Below are positions 38,082 through 52,058 of a stretch of DNA of 64,000 bases, in pieces (position 1 is the first letter of the stretch; every line of letters begins with the position of its first letter). The notes under the pieces were generated by a model. The model saw only the letters and a list, made by a program, of their open reading frames with translations, was not told the DNA's origin and ran no database searches. The stretch comes from Progne subis subis. Lineage: Eukaryota; Chordata; Aves; Passeriformes; Hirundinidae. The translations under genes were made by a program, and so were the position numbers. The stretch lies in the NCBI GenBank assembly GCA_022316685.1, contig JAKJHU010000067.1, positions 2,552,501-2,616,500 on the forward strand, written 5' to 3'.

Positions 38082-39366
38082 TGGCACGGTCTGCTCGCAT
38101 CCATTGCACTTGGACCAGCTATGGTCTCCCAGATGATCTTTGACACAGTTCATGGGAAAGCAGTAGACATCGGCTGCTCCCAGTAAACCCTGTGGGTGTG
38201 ATTTCCTGCCCAGTGATATAGACAAATTGTAGATATTGGCACTTGCCTGCAGGGAATGAGAACAGGCCCTGGCATCCTGTAAAACAGACTTAGCACTATA
38301 TGACCAAAGTCTTTTGCCCTTTCTCATTTAACATTAAAGACATACCCTTATCTAAATGTACACTGCTAAGTGCATCGATCCTGGGGAGTGATGCTTAGTC
38401 TTAGGACAAGTGATGATGAGTAGCTTGCTATGACACACTTTAAGGCTTTCTGTGGCAATGAAAGAGAATCTTTCTTCCACAGAAAATTAGATGCTATGTT
38501 CTATGTAGGAACTCTACAGGATTGGGTCTTCTGGCCTCATCAACCATTTCTGTGACAGTAAGACACAATTATTTTTGTTGTATTTTTTATCTTTTTTTAT
38601 TATTATTGTTTTTGCCCTCCACCTTAACGTGTACAAAACACTGCAAAAGTAGTGCTGCATCCACCAAAGTATTTTTATATAGTACAAGTCTCTTGCATGT
38701 GTTGCATACCTGTGGTGTGATTGAGGGAACAGTAAAGGTGCCAAACCTGCTAGGACAGCTTTGGAGCATTCTGTAGCGTGTGGGTCAAATCACATATTTA
38801 TTTTATCTAGTTTGCATTGCATTTTGTGGTTCTTCCCTTGACTCAGATTCTGACCTATGATTATTTAGGAATGCTCTAGTTTTGTGAAACCTACAGAGAC
38901 CCCAGGAGTGAAATAAAATGTTTATGGCTTAAGCAATCACAGGAGCAGGTCCCAGTCTAGTAGAGGAGATCTAAATTATTTTCCAAAATATCAATACCTG
39001 CTTCGAAATTAATAAGAATTAAGTCAAGCCTACTAGTAGAATGATATATAAAGGAAGTTTTTGAAGAAGCAAGTAGTGGTTCTACCTTGACAAACCCAGT
39101 AAGAATGCCTGAGAATCTCTATTTATAGAGTCAGGTGACACAAAAGTTTTACCCTCAAATTCTGGGGTATACAACCTGCACACAATCTAGGAGCACAGAA
39201 GAGATTCTCCTCAGTCAGTTATTAGAAAGATATCACCTCTTCAAAGAGTCAAGGTGCAAAAACTCAGGTGTACTATCTGGAATGGTAAAAGAAAGTGAGA
39301 CTCACAGTAATAGTGTCACATTTTTAAATGAAAATATAGATCAAATGTCTCTATTCTGTCTGTTAA

Positions 39367-39398
39367 CAAACAAACAAACAAACAAACAAACAAACAAA
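39367..39398. repeat. (CAAA)n microsatellite, 8 units
   Basis: Eight consecutive CAAA units. Confidence 0.95.
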
Positions 39399-40594
39399 AA
39401 ACTGAAAAGCCCTGTGCTGAAGGATTCCAACAGCAAATGAAATAAGTAACAGGAAATTTGATTTATTTTTTTTTTAAGCCCCTTAATATTACCACTGCAA
39501 GTTATAGTCTTTCTACTTTTATTGAAAAATTATAGCAGTTCATTCTATTAAAGTAAGTAGCCTGTTTACCAATATTTTTCCATAAAAACAGCCTACTCAT
39601 TAAAAATATCAATATATATCTGAAATTAATCAGATTGTTTTAATGAAAATGCTACTTAAAAGTCAGTGTAAGTATGTTTTTTACATTTCTCTATCCCTTT
39701 CAAGACATATACACACAAGTAGGTATATGTATCCATATATAAATGTTGTTCCCAAAAATTAGACTTATTTCTACTAATGCCAAGAGATGTTGTTAAAATG
39801 TAGGTCTTCAAAATAACCCATAAAACGCTCCTTAGATTTTGAATCATCTCAACTGAATAAAAAGTTAATTAAAAAACTGTCATTGGAAACAAAAAACCCT
39901 CTTTCAAATTGTGAGTAATTTTTTTCTTTAAGCTGTTTAGGAAGGAAAATAACCTACAGTTAATAGGCCTTGGTGTACAGATTTTTTCCAGATCTTTAAG
40001 ACTATTTAAATAAATTAATCAAATTCAAACTTCATTTTTTCAGTCTGTCATAGGTCAAATCAGAATAAAACATATTATTGGATAAATGTACTAACAGTAA
40101 ACAGGGTTGTGCCAGAAACATTACCCTTGTGAAAGCTGGGATTTTTACTAACAGCCAAATAATAAATGTGGGATAAAAGCTGAATATTTCCTTTGGTTGC
40201 AACAATTTCTGTGTTTTAAGCTTTGAAAAATCACTTTCTGTGAGTGTTTCTTTCTAGAAAGACTCATGCTTACTTAAATCCTAACTATTTTTTTTTTTTC
40301 TGTGTTGTCAGGTACCGTATAAATTCACTTGCATCATATTGATATTTAATATATCAGTATTCAACTAGTTAGAGTCACAAACCTTTCTATTTTAATATAA
40401 AACTATATAGGCACTATATTCTCTTTCAAGATTTGCACACATTATAAATGGTTTCATTATATATGATAAAGAAAAAATGTTATAAAATTTATTGTGAAAA
40501 ACCCAAAATAATTTCTTTTGAAAAGTGCTTAAAAGAACCACGTGTAATGTCAGACAGATAAAGAGGCACTGCTACATTCCTTTTGCAAAGAAAT

Positions 40595-40782
40595 TCACCC
40601 TTTCAGCAAAGAAATTTTTCTTCTTATCCAACCTAAACCTCTGGCACAACTTGAGGCCATCTCCTCTTGTCCTATCTCTTGTTACCATGGAGAAGATACC
40701 GACCTCCACTTTGTTAGAACCCCTTTTTAAGAAGTTGTAGAAAGCAATAAGGTCCCTAATGAGCCCCTGTCCCTCTCTTAGT
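40595..40782 (-). mobile_element. CR1 LINE internal fragment, minus strand
   Basis: The + strand carries reversed CR1 3' UTR/ORF2-end sequence: cttcttatccaacctaaacc, ggccatctcctcttgtccta and aaagcaataaggtccctaat. It lacks the 3' tip and is truncated on both sides. The rest is unique DNA, including two diverged copies of a ggcata(g/c)tccatagtt motif at about 40810-40860. Confidence 0.85.
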
Positions 40783-43700
40783 TAATTAATAGCTAATCGT
40801 TAATATCTGGCATAGTCCATAGTTTGAGTTGGAATATACGGCATACTCCATAGTTAGTAACAAATTCCATAGGTAGTTGGTTGAGGGTCATTGGGGGTTT
40901 GGATCTCTAGCTAGGGGTGGGATAAATCACATTCTGGGGATGTTGTTTGCTTTGTTAAGAAGCAGCCAGGTAAGATGCTCTGTCTTTGTCACACACTTTT
41001 CTCTTGGACAAAAGCCTTATCATCCTTTAACATCCTAGTCTCAGCCTTTAGTGTCCTCCAAGCTCTAGTGTGGGGCTGGCTGAACTCTAGAAATGAACCA
41101 GGGAAGATTATGCAATATTTTAAACACAGACTCTAAAACTGAGGCTACCTATTTTAAATGCTAAAAAGCATTCAACTTTATTCTGAGCTCCTCTGTGCCA
41201 GGATGTTCTCCATGGTAACAGGAAATGGTGGTCCAATTAAAGGATACCTTAATAGGGTAGCAGTAACAGTGTAATGCCTTAATAGCGTGGTATGGTGAGA
41301 GTTATCAATACAAAACTGAATAGAGTGCTTTTTGTCTTAGTTTGAACTCTCTCTGGACAACCACTGAATTTTAAGCAATTTGCAGCAGACATGAAGCAGA
41401 CCACTCTTACTTAAGAATGAGTCAGGCTCACTCAGATTTTCTTGACTCTTCATTCAGGCATCAGGAATTGGTCTGATTTTAGCACCAAGTTTGCCACTAA
41501 GCCCAAACTGTAGTGCTTGGTAGGCTGTTAGAGTGCAAGCTTGAAGGCATCAAACTTTTATGAATTGCATGGACTAGCTCAGTGGGAAAATGTTCTAATT
41601 GCAGAAAATGCTGACTTCTTACGGGATGTATTTAGAGGTTTAACACACTCATTAACAAAATGACTCCTCAATTAACATTGTCTCGACTAATTAACAAAAA
41701 CACCAACAGACTAGTAATGAGACACCCACCCTTACAACAAGCAGGCAAGAATTGTAAGGAAAAAAATGTGAGTTGCTGCCAGGGTGAAGGGGAGTCATGG
41801 GAATGCAGCTGCAAATACTCACAGAACAGCTATGAAGGCAATGAAAAATCACTGCTGAAGCAAAGGGATAAAAGAAAGAGAGATGCTTTCTCCCTGCTAT
41901 AAAAGAGAAAGATACAGATATAAAAGAAAAATAAATCAGAAGATAGAAGGAAACATTTAGAGAAGAGAAATGGAAGACAGAAAATCAACAGGCTTAGGAC
42001 AACTCTATTAGTTTTGATTCAAATTATTTCATTCATTATGCTTCAAATGGAAGAAAAGGGAACAGAGGGGAAGAGATTCTAGGTGGTTAGTAGAGGGGAG
42101 AAAAAATATTTTCATTATATGAATGGAAGAAAAATAATTTATTGATAATATTAACTGTTGGCATTCATGGGTGAGGGATAATGATTATGGCTTCAAATGT
42201 ATCAACATTGCTTATTGCCACGAAAATGGGTAAGATACTATAATTTCAAGATATGAGCTTGGATCAAATGAATGACAAATTGGGAATGAAAGAATATCTT
42301 CTTTAAATTCAAATAATTTTACCCTTGCATTTTAACTTAAAAAAATTAAAAAAAAATTTAAAAATGAAAGTGTATAAAGTTTAAGGAATGGCCAATTACA
42401 ACTGAGAAATTTTCCTTCCTGTTTTATTTTAGCAAAATTTCACTAAATCAATTAAATGTAAAAAATTACATTATAGAAAGGCATACAATTCTGAAGTCAT
42501 ATCCAATTGTTTGCATCTTCTCCATGTTTGCCAAAGTTGTGCAAAAAGATTTTTTTTTTCATCCAAAAAGCAGAAAACCACTGGAGAAGAAAGAAATAGG
42601 GTTAGATGCAAAATAAAATTGAGGCATCAGACCTCTGTCAGAATATAAACTCTTAACTGCATATTCAACCTCCCAATGTAAAGCACAGGGGAAAATACAA
42701 GTTTCAGTTTTCAATTTTCATACTGGTATACTGAGTGCTGATTTTTCTAGGATGCCCATTAAAAAAGTGCTGAGTATATGCTGCTTTCTAAGTTTTTCCT
42801 TACTTCAGTCCTTAAGGTCCTTCTGCATTGAGAAATTTGTAGTTTCAGGGCATTATATGTAGTCATTTCAAGGTCAGAGGAGACGCTACAGCATATTTCT
42901 TTCCAAATTCAGAGACAATTGTAATCAAACTGGTTTCTTTTCTTTCTTCCTATTTATGACAACTTAAGTTAGTCGTTTCACTACTTATATAGAGAAAAAG
43001 AGACATAGCACCAATTTTTTCTTCAAGAGATTCCAACTTAGATCCAAGAACTCTCAGATGTCTCTGCTATACAGATGATAAAAACTGACATTCTCCTTCC
43101 TTTTTGTAGAAGTCCTCTGCATCTGTAATTAAAATTAATTAGACCACAGAGATAACAAGACTGAAAATCACTTCTCCCTAAGTGTTTATTATAAACTAGG
43201 AGATATTCAAGATTACTCACCTAGTGTGTCATTTGAGATGACTCATATAACTCATCAAGACTGCAGCTGCCACTTCAAATAGAAGTGGATTTCTTGTAGG
43301 TCCTGTGCCATATCTCTAATTATGTATAGATGACTCAAATATGCATTTCAAACAACACCCAAGAACAGCAATTAACAGGCAGTAATTTCTAGCTGCAACT
43401 AAACCATTGTACCAAATACATCTCAAAAATTCTATTCATCTACCTGAGATCCACAGCCTGTAATTATCTTTCTGGGAACAAGGGTGGAATTCATCATAGC
43501 CAAATGCAGATCTCTAAAAATTAAGCCTAATCTAAGACAGCCTTCTGGATTCCCTCCACATCCAGTTGTGCTTGATGGCATCCAGGAACTACGGCATTCT
43601 GGAATGGATTGTCTCCATGAACTGTAAATAGAGGAAGACATCTATGAGGTTAAACAAGAAATTAAGTGAATCTCAATAATTCCTTTAAAGAGTTAGAATT

Positions 43701-45478
43701 AGATTTGCATTTCTACCATTTCAAATTGAACCAGGAGTTACAAGTTTTCATCCTGAAGCAGGAAATCTTTATCCTCATATCTTACACCTATAGTCAGGTA
43801 TGGAGCAAATGGAGGAGGGAATCTGCAGTTCCTGCAGATGAGGCTCTGTGCAGGAAATAATGAAAAAATCACAAGACTAAAAAGAAAACCAGCAACAAAT
43901 ATACAAAAATAATATGGTTGCAATGAAATTCCTATGAGGGAAGGATGAGTTCAATATATAACAGCAAAATGTTTTCTAGAACCAGAGCCTCTTGAATTTA
44001 ATTTTTAAAATAATGTTTCTTTTCCCAATTATTCTCTGAGATATTGTGACTTTTCATACTATTGCAAGATGAATCTTGTTTTATGCAAAGAACCCCAAAA
44101 ATGTATACTGTAAGCTGAAAATTATTACTCTGTTTTAAAGTAAGACAGATTCTCTCTGGTTGCCTACAGCATATTATTATCACAGGGTTTATAGATTTCT
44201 TCTAACGTTAAATGGTGTTCTCCAATAATAACAAAAAGAATTTGACATGAACAGCTGCAGGATTCATTTTGGGAATACCAGTAGATAGTTTCTGATATAT
44301 ATTTCTGCCACTTTCACCTTTCACAAAACAAGTTTGCATTTGAGTGCACGTCAAGGCAGTCCTTGGAGTACACAGATGGTTCTGTAAACCGTATGGCATC
44401 AAAACCTCTTCACCGTACAGAGTTGACATGGAAAATTCTAGGCATTATTGAAAAAATAAAAAGTATTGTGGGTAAAATGTCTATTACTAATGGTCCATTG
44501 AGGACATTTTATTTGTATCTGAGGACGATGATTAACAACAAATAGATAAAATTTTGCAGTATCTCATTAGATCAGTTTTATTCATGGTTAAAAGTAAATT
44601 AAAGTATTTCAGTTGCTGTTGCCTTAACTGAACAGGGGAAACTGACCTGGCATTCTCAACAGAATAAGGAGTGTTCAGCATCTGGGAAGCAATGATTTTG
44701 CTCATGCATTCGGCTTGATTTTTTAATGTACACCATGGTTATGATATGCCAGGGATTTGAGGTCAAATCTCTGATTTGAGGTCAGACTTTCAAATTCAAA
44801 GCTGAAAACATTAATGAAATATCTAAATCTGCTTTGGTTTACTTGTAGAGGAACAAAAATCAGTTCATTTGTATCCATTTCAGCAATTTCTGACAATGAT
44901 GGCATATATTCAGATGCTAAATTCATCAGAATATAAACCACATACCAAGTGACAAATAGAGGATCTTATTTTTAATTATGCTTTCTAAAAAATATTGCCC
45001 CTACATTCTAGCTTCGGTGCATGAAAAATTATCGTCTAGAGCAATGGGCATCTGAAATAGTGTCGTTTGCTCCTGTGCAATATGCTCTCAATTTTTTCAT
45101 ATAAATCAGAATTATTGAAGCTCAGAATAATTACTGTTTTGATAATCAATTTAGATAATTATTCTGTGATAATTTGCTTAGTAGTGGTAGGCTCTAGGTA
45201 CATTCTCGAAGAGTCAATATTTAAGTTATACTCAAGATGAGCCTCATTGTAAATGATTCCCTTATTTTAGAATGGGAAAAGCAAAAAGAATTTACTTCAT
45301 ATGCATGGTAGTATATTTGAGGATTGCCAGTATTTATGTGTTTTTCAAAATCCTGTTCTACTTCCTGTGACTACTCCAAAATTTATCTATTTAGAGTTAA
45401 CTGTAATAGAGTAATAGAGTAGAATGAGGAAGCTCTTGGTGGGAGATAAGTGGAAAATAATTAGTTTTGCTTGCATTA

Positions 45479-45479
<1 letters not shown>

Positions 45480-45532
<53 letters not shown>
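45480..45532. repeat. 53-bp uninterrupted A tract
   Basis: A perfect A run. The sequence before it (ttagttttgcttgcattac) has no AATAAA and no recognised gene body, so a processed retrocopy is not supported. Confidence 0.95.
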
Positions 45533-45537
<5 letters not shown>

Positions 45538-46872
45538 GACTTTCACGGAAAAAAAATCTGTTTATCCTAAGCTGACAAAGAACATCTTTGAAATATGTTA
45601 TTGTCCTTTAATTGCCCTGGATATGTATCAGCATAATCATCTATATACTAAAAAATCATTAAGCTTTAAAAGAAGCAGAGTTCACACTTAATTAGGATCT
45701 TGTGAGTTATCACCTCCGTTTCCCGCAGGTTTCATCTGTGCTAGACCTGCTCTATCACAGGGCAGAAGAAGTTCAGTGAGACTCTCCCTGAAATTATTTT
45801 TATCTTCAGAATTCCCAGAACTCCAGAGAGATAATTTGAATCTCGGGCATATACAATCCTATTTCTAGTATCTTTTCTTTCTTCCCTTCTTGATTTCTCT
45901 TGCGATTGCTCACTTCTTTTCCAAGTTAGCATTCCTGTCATAGAATTCCAACAAACCCATGTGGCTGTAAAAGCAGCATATGCTAACTCTTAGCCCTAAA
46001 TTGCAGTTCCCCTTATACATGTTATGCCCTTGGTATTTACTCGCTAGTATGTGCATGGTAGATTGAAGTAGGAATTACAAGGCAAGCAAAGACCAAAAAG
46101 CTGGACCTAAGAATGAGGGGATGAGAAGAGTAAATGGTGCAAGGTAGAGCCAGTAGAGGTGAAAAGCATGGGATGGGTTAGAGGCAGGAGGATCACTGTA
46201 AGTCATCCAAAACCAGTGGGATTAGAAGCCAGAGTGGAGGGAGATGACAGGCTCTGGGGCAGAAGAGTGTGAATTTAGGTAATTGATGAACACAGTGCTT
46301 CGTGTAACACCTACACATCAAGAAAGACTGCTCAAACTCTAATATTTGGGAAACATGTTTTAGAGGGAAACATATATGAAGCATGAAATATACCATTTAC
46401 TGAGAGTGGTCAAAGAAAATGGAAAAAATATTATACATTTGCCTGTAAGTGTAAACTTGTGCATGCATGCCTCCCTGAAGGTGTTAATCTCTTGGAGTCC
46501 TTTCTGTCCCTAAATTTCCAGGCTATAGACCAATATTAAAAACTAGTTTGACTATATTAAGGTCTGTGAAAACAGTGTCAGTCTCTGTGTGTGAGTCCAC
46601 TGTCCAATACCTTAAAGCAATGGTGCTGAATTTTAGCATTTTTGCACAAAAAATTGAAATGTACTGAAATTATCTAGTACTGCTAAACAAGTCATCAGAT
46701 AATATTTGTTCGTTTCGTTTCCCTTACTTTTATGGTTAGAAATTTTCAAGACACCTGTAAAGTCTCATTTGGTGGGCAGTGATCATTTAAAACTGAGACA
46801 GCAATAATATAAATGTAAACTTCTGGGAATGAGTTTAAATGTTATTTTTATTTGATTTGTAGGCTTGTTCTT

Positions 46873-46992
46873 TGGGGGTTTTTTTGTTTGTTTGTTTGTT
46901 TTTGTTTTGTTTTGTTTTGTTGGTTTTTTTTTGGGGGGGGGGGGAGGTTCTGTTTGTTTGTTTGGTTGTGGGTTTTTGGGTTTTTTTTCCAG
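46873..46992. repeat. G/T-rich tract with G12 run
   Basis: TTTG and TTTTG units, then twelve consecutive G at 46933-46944, then more GTTT. The minus strand reads as Lys/Pro/Thr-rich nonsense. Confidence 0.9.
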
Positions 46993-47605
46993 GTAAACTG
47001 CGTTCTCTAAGTGGCTTTTTGGACAGATGCTTTGTTGCATATCTCTGCTGATTAGGGCTAAATGAGAGGGATAAAATAAGCAAGAAGTGTTACTTAGAAA
47101 AAATGTTGTACAAAGACACCCGCATACAATACGGAGTACACCTCTCACAACGTTGATTTTACTTAAATAAATGGGATATCGCAAAGAAGAAAAAGTAATG
47201 GTAAATAGCAAATTGACATTCTCAGAAATTTAAATTAATGATGCAGAAAATCAGTGCTTCATGGTGAGACAAACTGCATAACCTTCACAAACACAAAACT
47301 CCCCACATTATCTCCTCTGATCTCATCCTTCCTGGGTAGGAGCTGGCAGTAATTTAAATGCAGTAGACCTTCCACTTCTGTAAAATTCATGTTTAGGACA
47401 ACATGCTTAAAGCAATAAAATGTCCAAGCTGCTTTCTTGGGCCAGGGTACAGTGGTCAACATCTTAAGAATGTGTCATAGAAAAAGAAGGGACAGTCTCC
47501 TTTTTTACAGTATTCTTCCTATGACGTTTTATCACCCCAGTGTTCCACCCTCAGTAGCAATAAGCTATGGGTAAAGAAACCAGATGTAATTCTTGTAAAA
47601 TCACA

Positions 47606-47660
47606 GGGGGTTTTTTGTGGGGGTTTTTTTTTGTTGTTGTTTGTTTTTGTTTTTTTTTTA
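47606..47660. repeat. G/T-rich low-complexity tract
   Basis: G runs of four to five alternate with T runs and GTT units, as at 7158 and 46873. Confidence 0.85.
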
Positions 47661-48987
47661 ATGCCTATGCTCCATCCATCTTTATGGCAGAGAATAAGGA
47701 ATCTGTAATGATTCTCAGCCTTACAAAATACTAGATTTTAACAAATTCTTACCACTTTTGATGCTTAGAATAAATTATTTTCATGATTCTGTGGGTCTGT
47801 TTTACTACTTTAGGCCCATTACTCAGGACACCTATGGTGTCTCAGACTCATTAATCTTCTTAAACTCATCTGGGGGGTTAATTTCAGTCTTTTGATACAG
47901 TTTTATTTAAGTATTTTTAAAGAACTGCTTAAATGTATGGATCCATCAATATGATCAAAAGAGATATTTTTCACATATCTTAATTTCTAAAAGTATGCAC
48001 AATTTTTTTAAAACAAATAAAATAGAAACAAATCAATTAATTACAAAGCAAACAATAGAATAAACTTAACTATCTTACTTGGTTTTGTTTTCCTGTTGAG
48101 CAGTAACCTGGCCAAATATCTATGTACCACATATTATGTAGAATATTTACATCAGAATGTTTTTGTTGCACAGCCAGTATGAAAGATATTTTATTAGTGT
48201 GAAAAATTAACAGATACTTTCAGTCTTTTATCTCCAAAACATTTGCCCTCACACCAATTTTTTGTAATGCTCATTTCAAGCACTATAAGTAGCGATGAAT
48301 CCTGTCTACTTAAAGCATATTTATTTCAAATCACAAGCCAAGTTCGAAACAGAAATAATATAAAATTTCAGTTCAAAATATAAATAATTTATGTCATGTA
48401 GCAGGTAAAACATTGAAATGTATTATCTCTTTAAATCTCCTGTTTTGATGCTTGGAGAAAGCTGCTATTTCAATATTTGTCAATTTACTGGCAGAAGTAG
48501 CCCAGTAGAGTTAAAAGGCTGTTAAAACTTTTTTTTTTTTTTTTTTAACATATCACAGATATGTTTTCCATGGAGTGCAGATGATAGTACAAGGAGATTC
48601 TAGATTATCCCAAAATATCAGTTAATTTATTTCATGGATCTCTATGCTCATATTGACTCTCAGTCTCTCATATTAATTAATTTTGTACCCAACAGTCTCA
48701 TATAAATTAATCTCACGCTCATGTACCTTTGGAGCATTTGTCCCAAACATCAATAGCAAGGACCAAAAATCCCATAGTCTGTGGAGAAATTCTGAATAGC
48801 CAGCTTTGCATTTTAACAAAATCTGATTGTGAGTGCTGAGCTGATTTTTTAATGATGAATTTTCCACATTGGTATTCTTATCCCTAATATCCTGCTTGGG
48901 CTCTTAGGAAATCTTCTGCCTTCAATCTTATTTTGCAAAGGAAGCATATAATGCAGGTCAAGGGCACCTGACTGCATAAAATACTGC

Positions 48988-49014
48988 AAAAAAAAAAAAA
49001 AAAAAAAAAAAAAA
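48988..49014. repeat. 27-bp A tract
   Basis: Uninterrupted A run; simple repeat. Confidence 0.95.
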
Positions 49015-52000
49015 GGAAAGCATCGCACCAGGAAAAATAAATGAAATATTTCTGATGTGTTTTGAATGCTAGTAGAGAATGAAAAAAACCAAAATATTTT
49101 ACCTTATGCAGTAGATTACAGAGCTTGCAGTATAATATCCTTGCAAACCAGTGAGTTTTCCAAGACAAAAGAATAAAAAAACACCCAAACAATAAACCCT
49201 TGTATTGTGCTACAAGTATTGAACAGTCAAATGCACAATGGAAGCAAATATGGAAGTAAAACAGTGTACATCAAATGTTTGATGTGTTTTTCAGCCTTAA
49301 AGAACGAGAGTAAAAGCAATGTTTTATCTCAGATATTTGAAGCTGACTATCTGGTTGCTAACTCCATGTCTACCTCTGTGCATCTCTTTGGCAGATGCCA
49401 AATTAAGCCCACAGAAATGTTCATTAAATTACGTCATTAGAAACAGAAGTTTTATTTGGTTAAAGGACTTTTTAAAAGAACTTAAAAAATAACATTTGCT
49501 CCCCAATTAATGTTAACAGCAACATTATCTGGTAGTGAGCATTGACTCTCAGCTTGTACTGAGGGATGAAGAGAGAAAATTTAGGCAAAAATCAGTCAGA
49601 GCAAGCAAATAAATTAAAAAAAATATAACAGCAAAATGCTTGACCCATTTCTAGATTGGAAGATAATCATGGGGAGGGTTTTAATGCCTGAAGAGTACAA
49701 GATTAGACTGACAGGAGCCCTGTGGAGCAGAACAAGTCATTCTGTCCTCCACCTGCAGCTTTTATTAATCCAACTACTAGTTTTACATAGTGCTTGTAGC
49801 CTGATTGCTTAGACTTAAACCACCAATCTCCTCCAGGAGAAGGGAGAAAATTAATCTGCCTGTTTTGATTTCTTTCATGGTATTGAAAAAAAAAGTAATC
49901 GTCCATTGTTTTTACAAGAAGGAAGAAAAGAATCCATTTTTCTTCCAAGCTTCCACTGTTTTAATACAGTGAATATCATTCATCTTACAAGTTATTTTTG
50001 GGCCCCAGTGGGATTCCAAGATCTCAAAAGATTTATGTACAATTTTCTTAGCTTGGCTTAATGATAGATGTAATTCAGATGGTATTCTTCACTTGTTATC
50101 ATGGGCTATACCTATATAAAGGGCTCTTTCTTTAAACAAAGATAAACCAAGCAGGGAGATTGACCTCTTTAACTATTTAACTATTGCCTCAGTACCTCTC
50201 ATGCTTTTGGATTACTCCAGCAAATTCTTCCCAAGGAAATTATGACATGAAGGGAGCTTATTTAAATCAGTGCTTGTGTGAGGTGGCCCATGTTGCTTGG
50301 CCATGAGCTCTTTGTCATTTTATAAGGACAAGTTATCTGGTGTAGTAAGCTCTCCCTATCATGTCATTAAAATCTGACACCTCCTTAAAATGAGATAGTC
50401 TCACCTATACTGCCACCTGGAAATAGCTTATACTCTATACCCATGCCAAGGATTGACTGACAGTTTTGCCAGACATACAGCAGAACTGTTCCAGAAAATA
50501 TTTCCAGAAAATAAATCATATTGAAAGCCAGTTTTGAAGCCTGTTTACTTTACAAAGATAATTTACAAGGGTCTCCTACTTCATTACACCTTGTGCCCTG
50601 AGAAGTTAAATATTGCCTCTTGGATTTTGTGCAGGGGTGACCAAGAAGTTTTGACCAAATGTAGTTGGACAGGGAAGCTGTCAAAATGTATATGTCATTA
50701 TATTCACTAGTTCCATAGATCTCTTACACTCAGGTGAACTTCTGAACTTCCTCTTTTAGTTCATGTGCATCTCTGCAGAGTAATTTAAAAAATATATGTG
50801 TCATAATGGCATATTAAATGCTTAGGGTTTGATATATAATTTCGGCTTTGAGCTGTACTTCATCTGACTTAATTCTAAAATAACTGCTCATTTTACGTCT
50901 ATCTAAAGTAAAGAGCAGAGTGAAAAATTTCCTCATCTTACTAGTAAGATGTAATCTGTTACAAGGAGTACAGAATGCAGAAGATTTAGAAAAATAAGTC
51001 AATTTCATCATTCAGGAATGTAAATCATAGAAATGTAAAATTCTTTCTGAAACTTCTTAATGATCAGTTACTAAAATAGCCAAACTAAGAATGTCAGCCT
51101 TACAGCTGCAGCTTCTTAAAATGGATCAAAGTTCAACCATGTACTCTACAAATTTTTATTCTAATACTCTGCATCCTGCTTATCACCTGCTTCTCTTTGC
51201 ACAGCAAAATTTGATCACAGATTAAGAAAGCTCTGTGTACACACTAGTAATTGATTCCTTCTGCCCAGTACTTTCAGTGAGCCACAGAAGTCAGAAGAGC
51301 TTTCTAAAAATTCATACTCAGAACAAAATGACAACAAACACTCAAAGAACATCTGATCACACTAGTTAGCTCAAGTTTTTCTCTGAAAATATGGTAAGCT
51401 TAATCATGCCCATTGATCACCCAGTGATGAGTTAAATACAACTCTACACTGGCAAATAGTGTATTATCCACAATCATACTTACATAAAAGGAAAATTTTA
51501 ACCTCAGGTTACTGGAGTACTTAGCCCCAATTACCTCCTTCACAAGTCATCAGAGTCAGAAAATTTTTCTTCTTGATATGTCCTGACTTCAGATTAAGGA
51601 ATATAAAATATTGTTGTGCTTTATTAGCTATCGTGTCTGAGGTGATGATAACCCAGTAGCTGTAAGGAAGGTTCTCAACAATCTATCAATAGTATTTCAG
51701 TTCTGCTTTATTTCAGAACCCATTATCAAATGGGTTCACATACTGGTCTATTTTACAGATGTTCCTCTGACAGACCATCTTGTGAGACAGCATTTTGCAC
51801 ACTGTCTCTTCTTTGGAAAAGAGATTGTATTAGGAAAGATTCTGTGACTTTGGCACTGAAGGTAATAAAACTTTTTTAACAATGCCTCTAAGTAAGCCTC
51901 CTCTACCTTAATCTGAAGATTGTGCATGAAACAGACTCGTACTGACCACATGATCTAGTTCTTTTCTTACTACAGTTACAAGTGTAAATGTATTATCACT

Positions 52001-52058
52001 GCAGTGTTAAAATATAGCAACTTTTAGTTTATATTAAAAAAAAAAAACAAAAAAAAAC

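Larger units (their letters stand above)
33656..40594. other. AT-rich non-coding DNA, repeat-poor
   Basis: About 7 kb without a recognised exon. It contains a C14A20 compound homopolymer (34741), a near-tandem duplication of aaatcaaacacatc (34523-34557), a perfect 12-bp hairpin (38050) and a (CAAA)n repeat (39367). A GC-richer patch at about 38040-38300 carries a 116-codon frame on the minus strand with no recognisable domain. Confidence 0.55.
40783..52058. other. AT-rich non-coding DNA, repeat-poor
   Basis: More than 11 kb with no recognised gene, RNA or mobile element. Simple sequence includes a 53-bp A tract (45480), G/T tracts at 46873 and 47606, a T run near 48531 and a 27-bp A tract (48988). 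Open frames of up to 142 codons come from the G/T tract (Lys/Pro/Thr-rich on the minus strand). It ends in an A-rich stretch (52036-52057) next to the LTR insertion. Confidence 0.55.

Noticed and set aside
37980..38327. 116-codon minus-strand frame
   Set aside because: No domain or family resemblance recognised, contains the perfect hairpin, and no splice context supports it.
46783..47211. 143-codon minus-strand frame, Lys/Pro/Thr-rich
   Set aside because: A translation of the G/T tract; low complexity.
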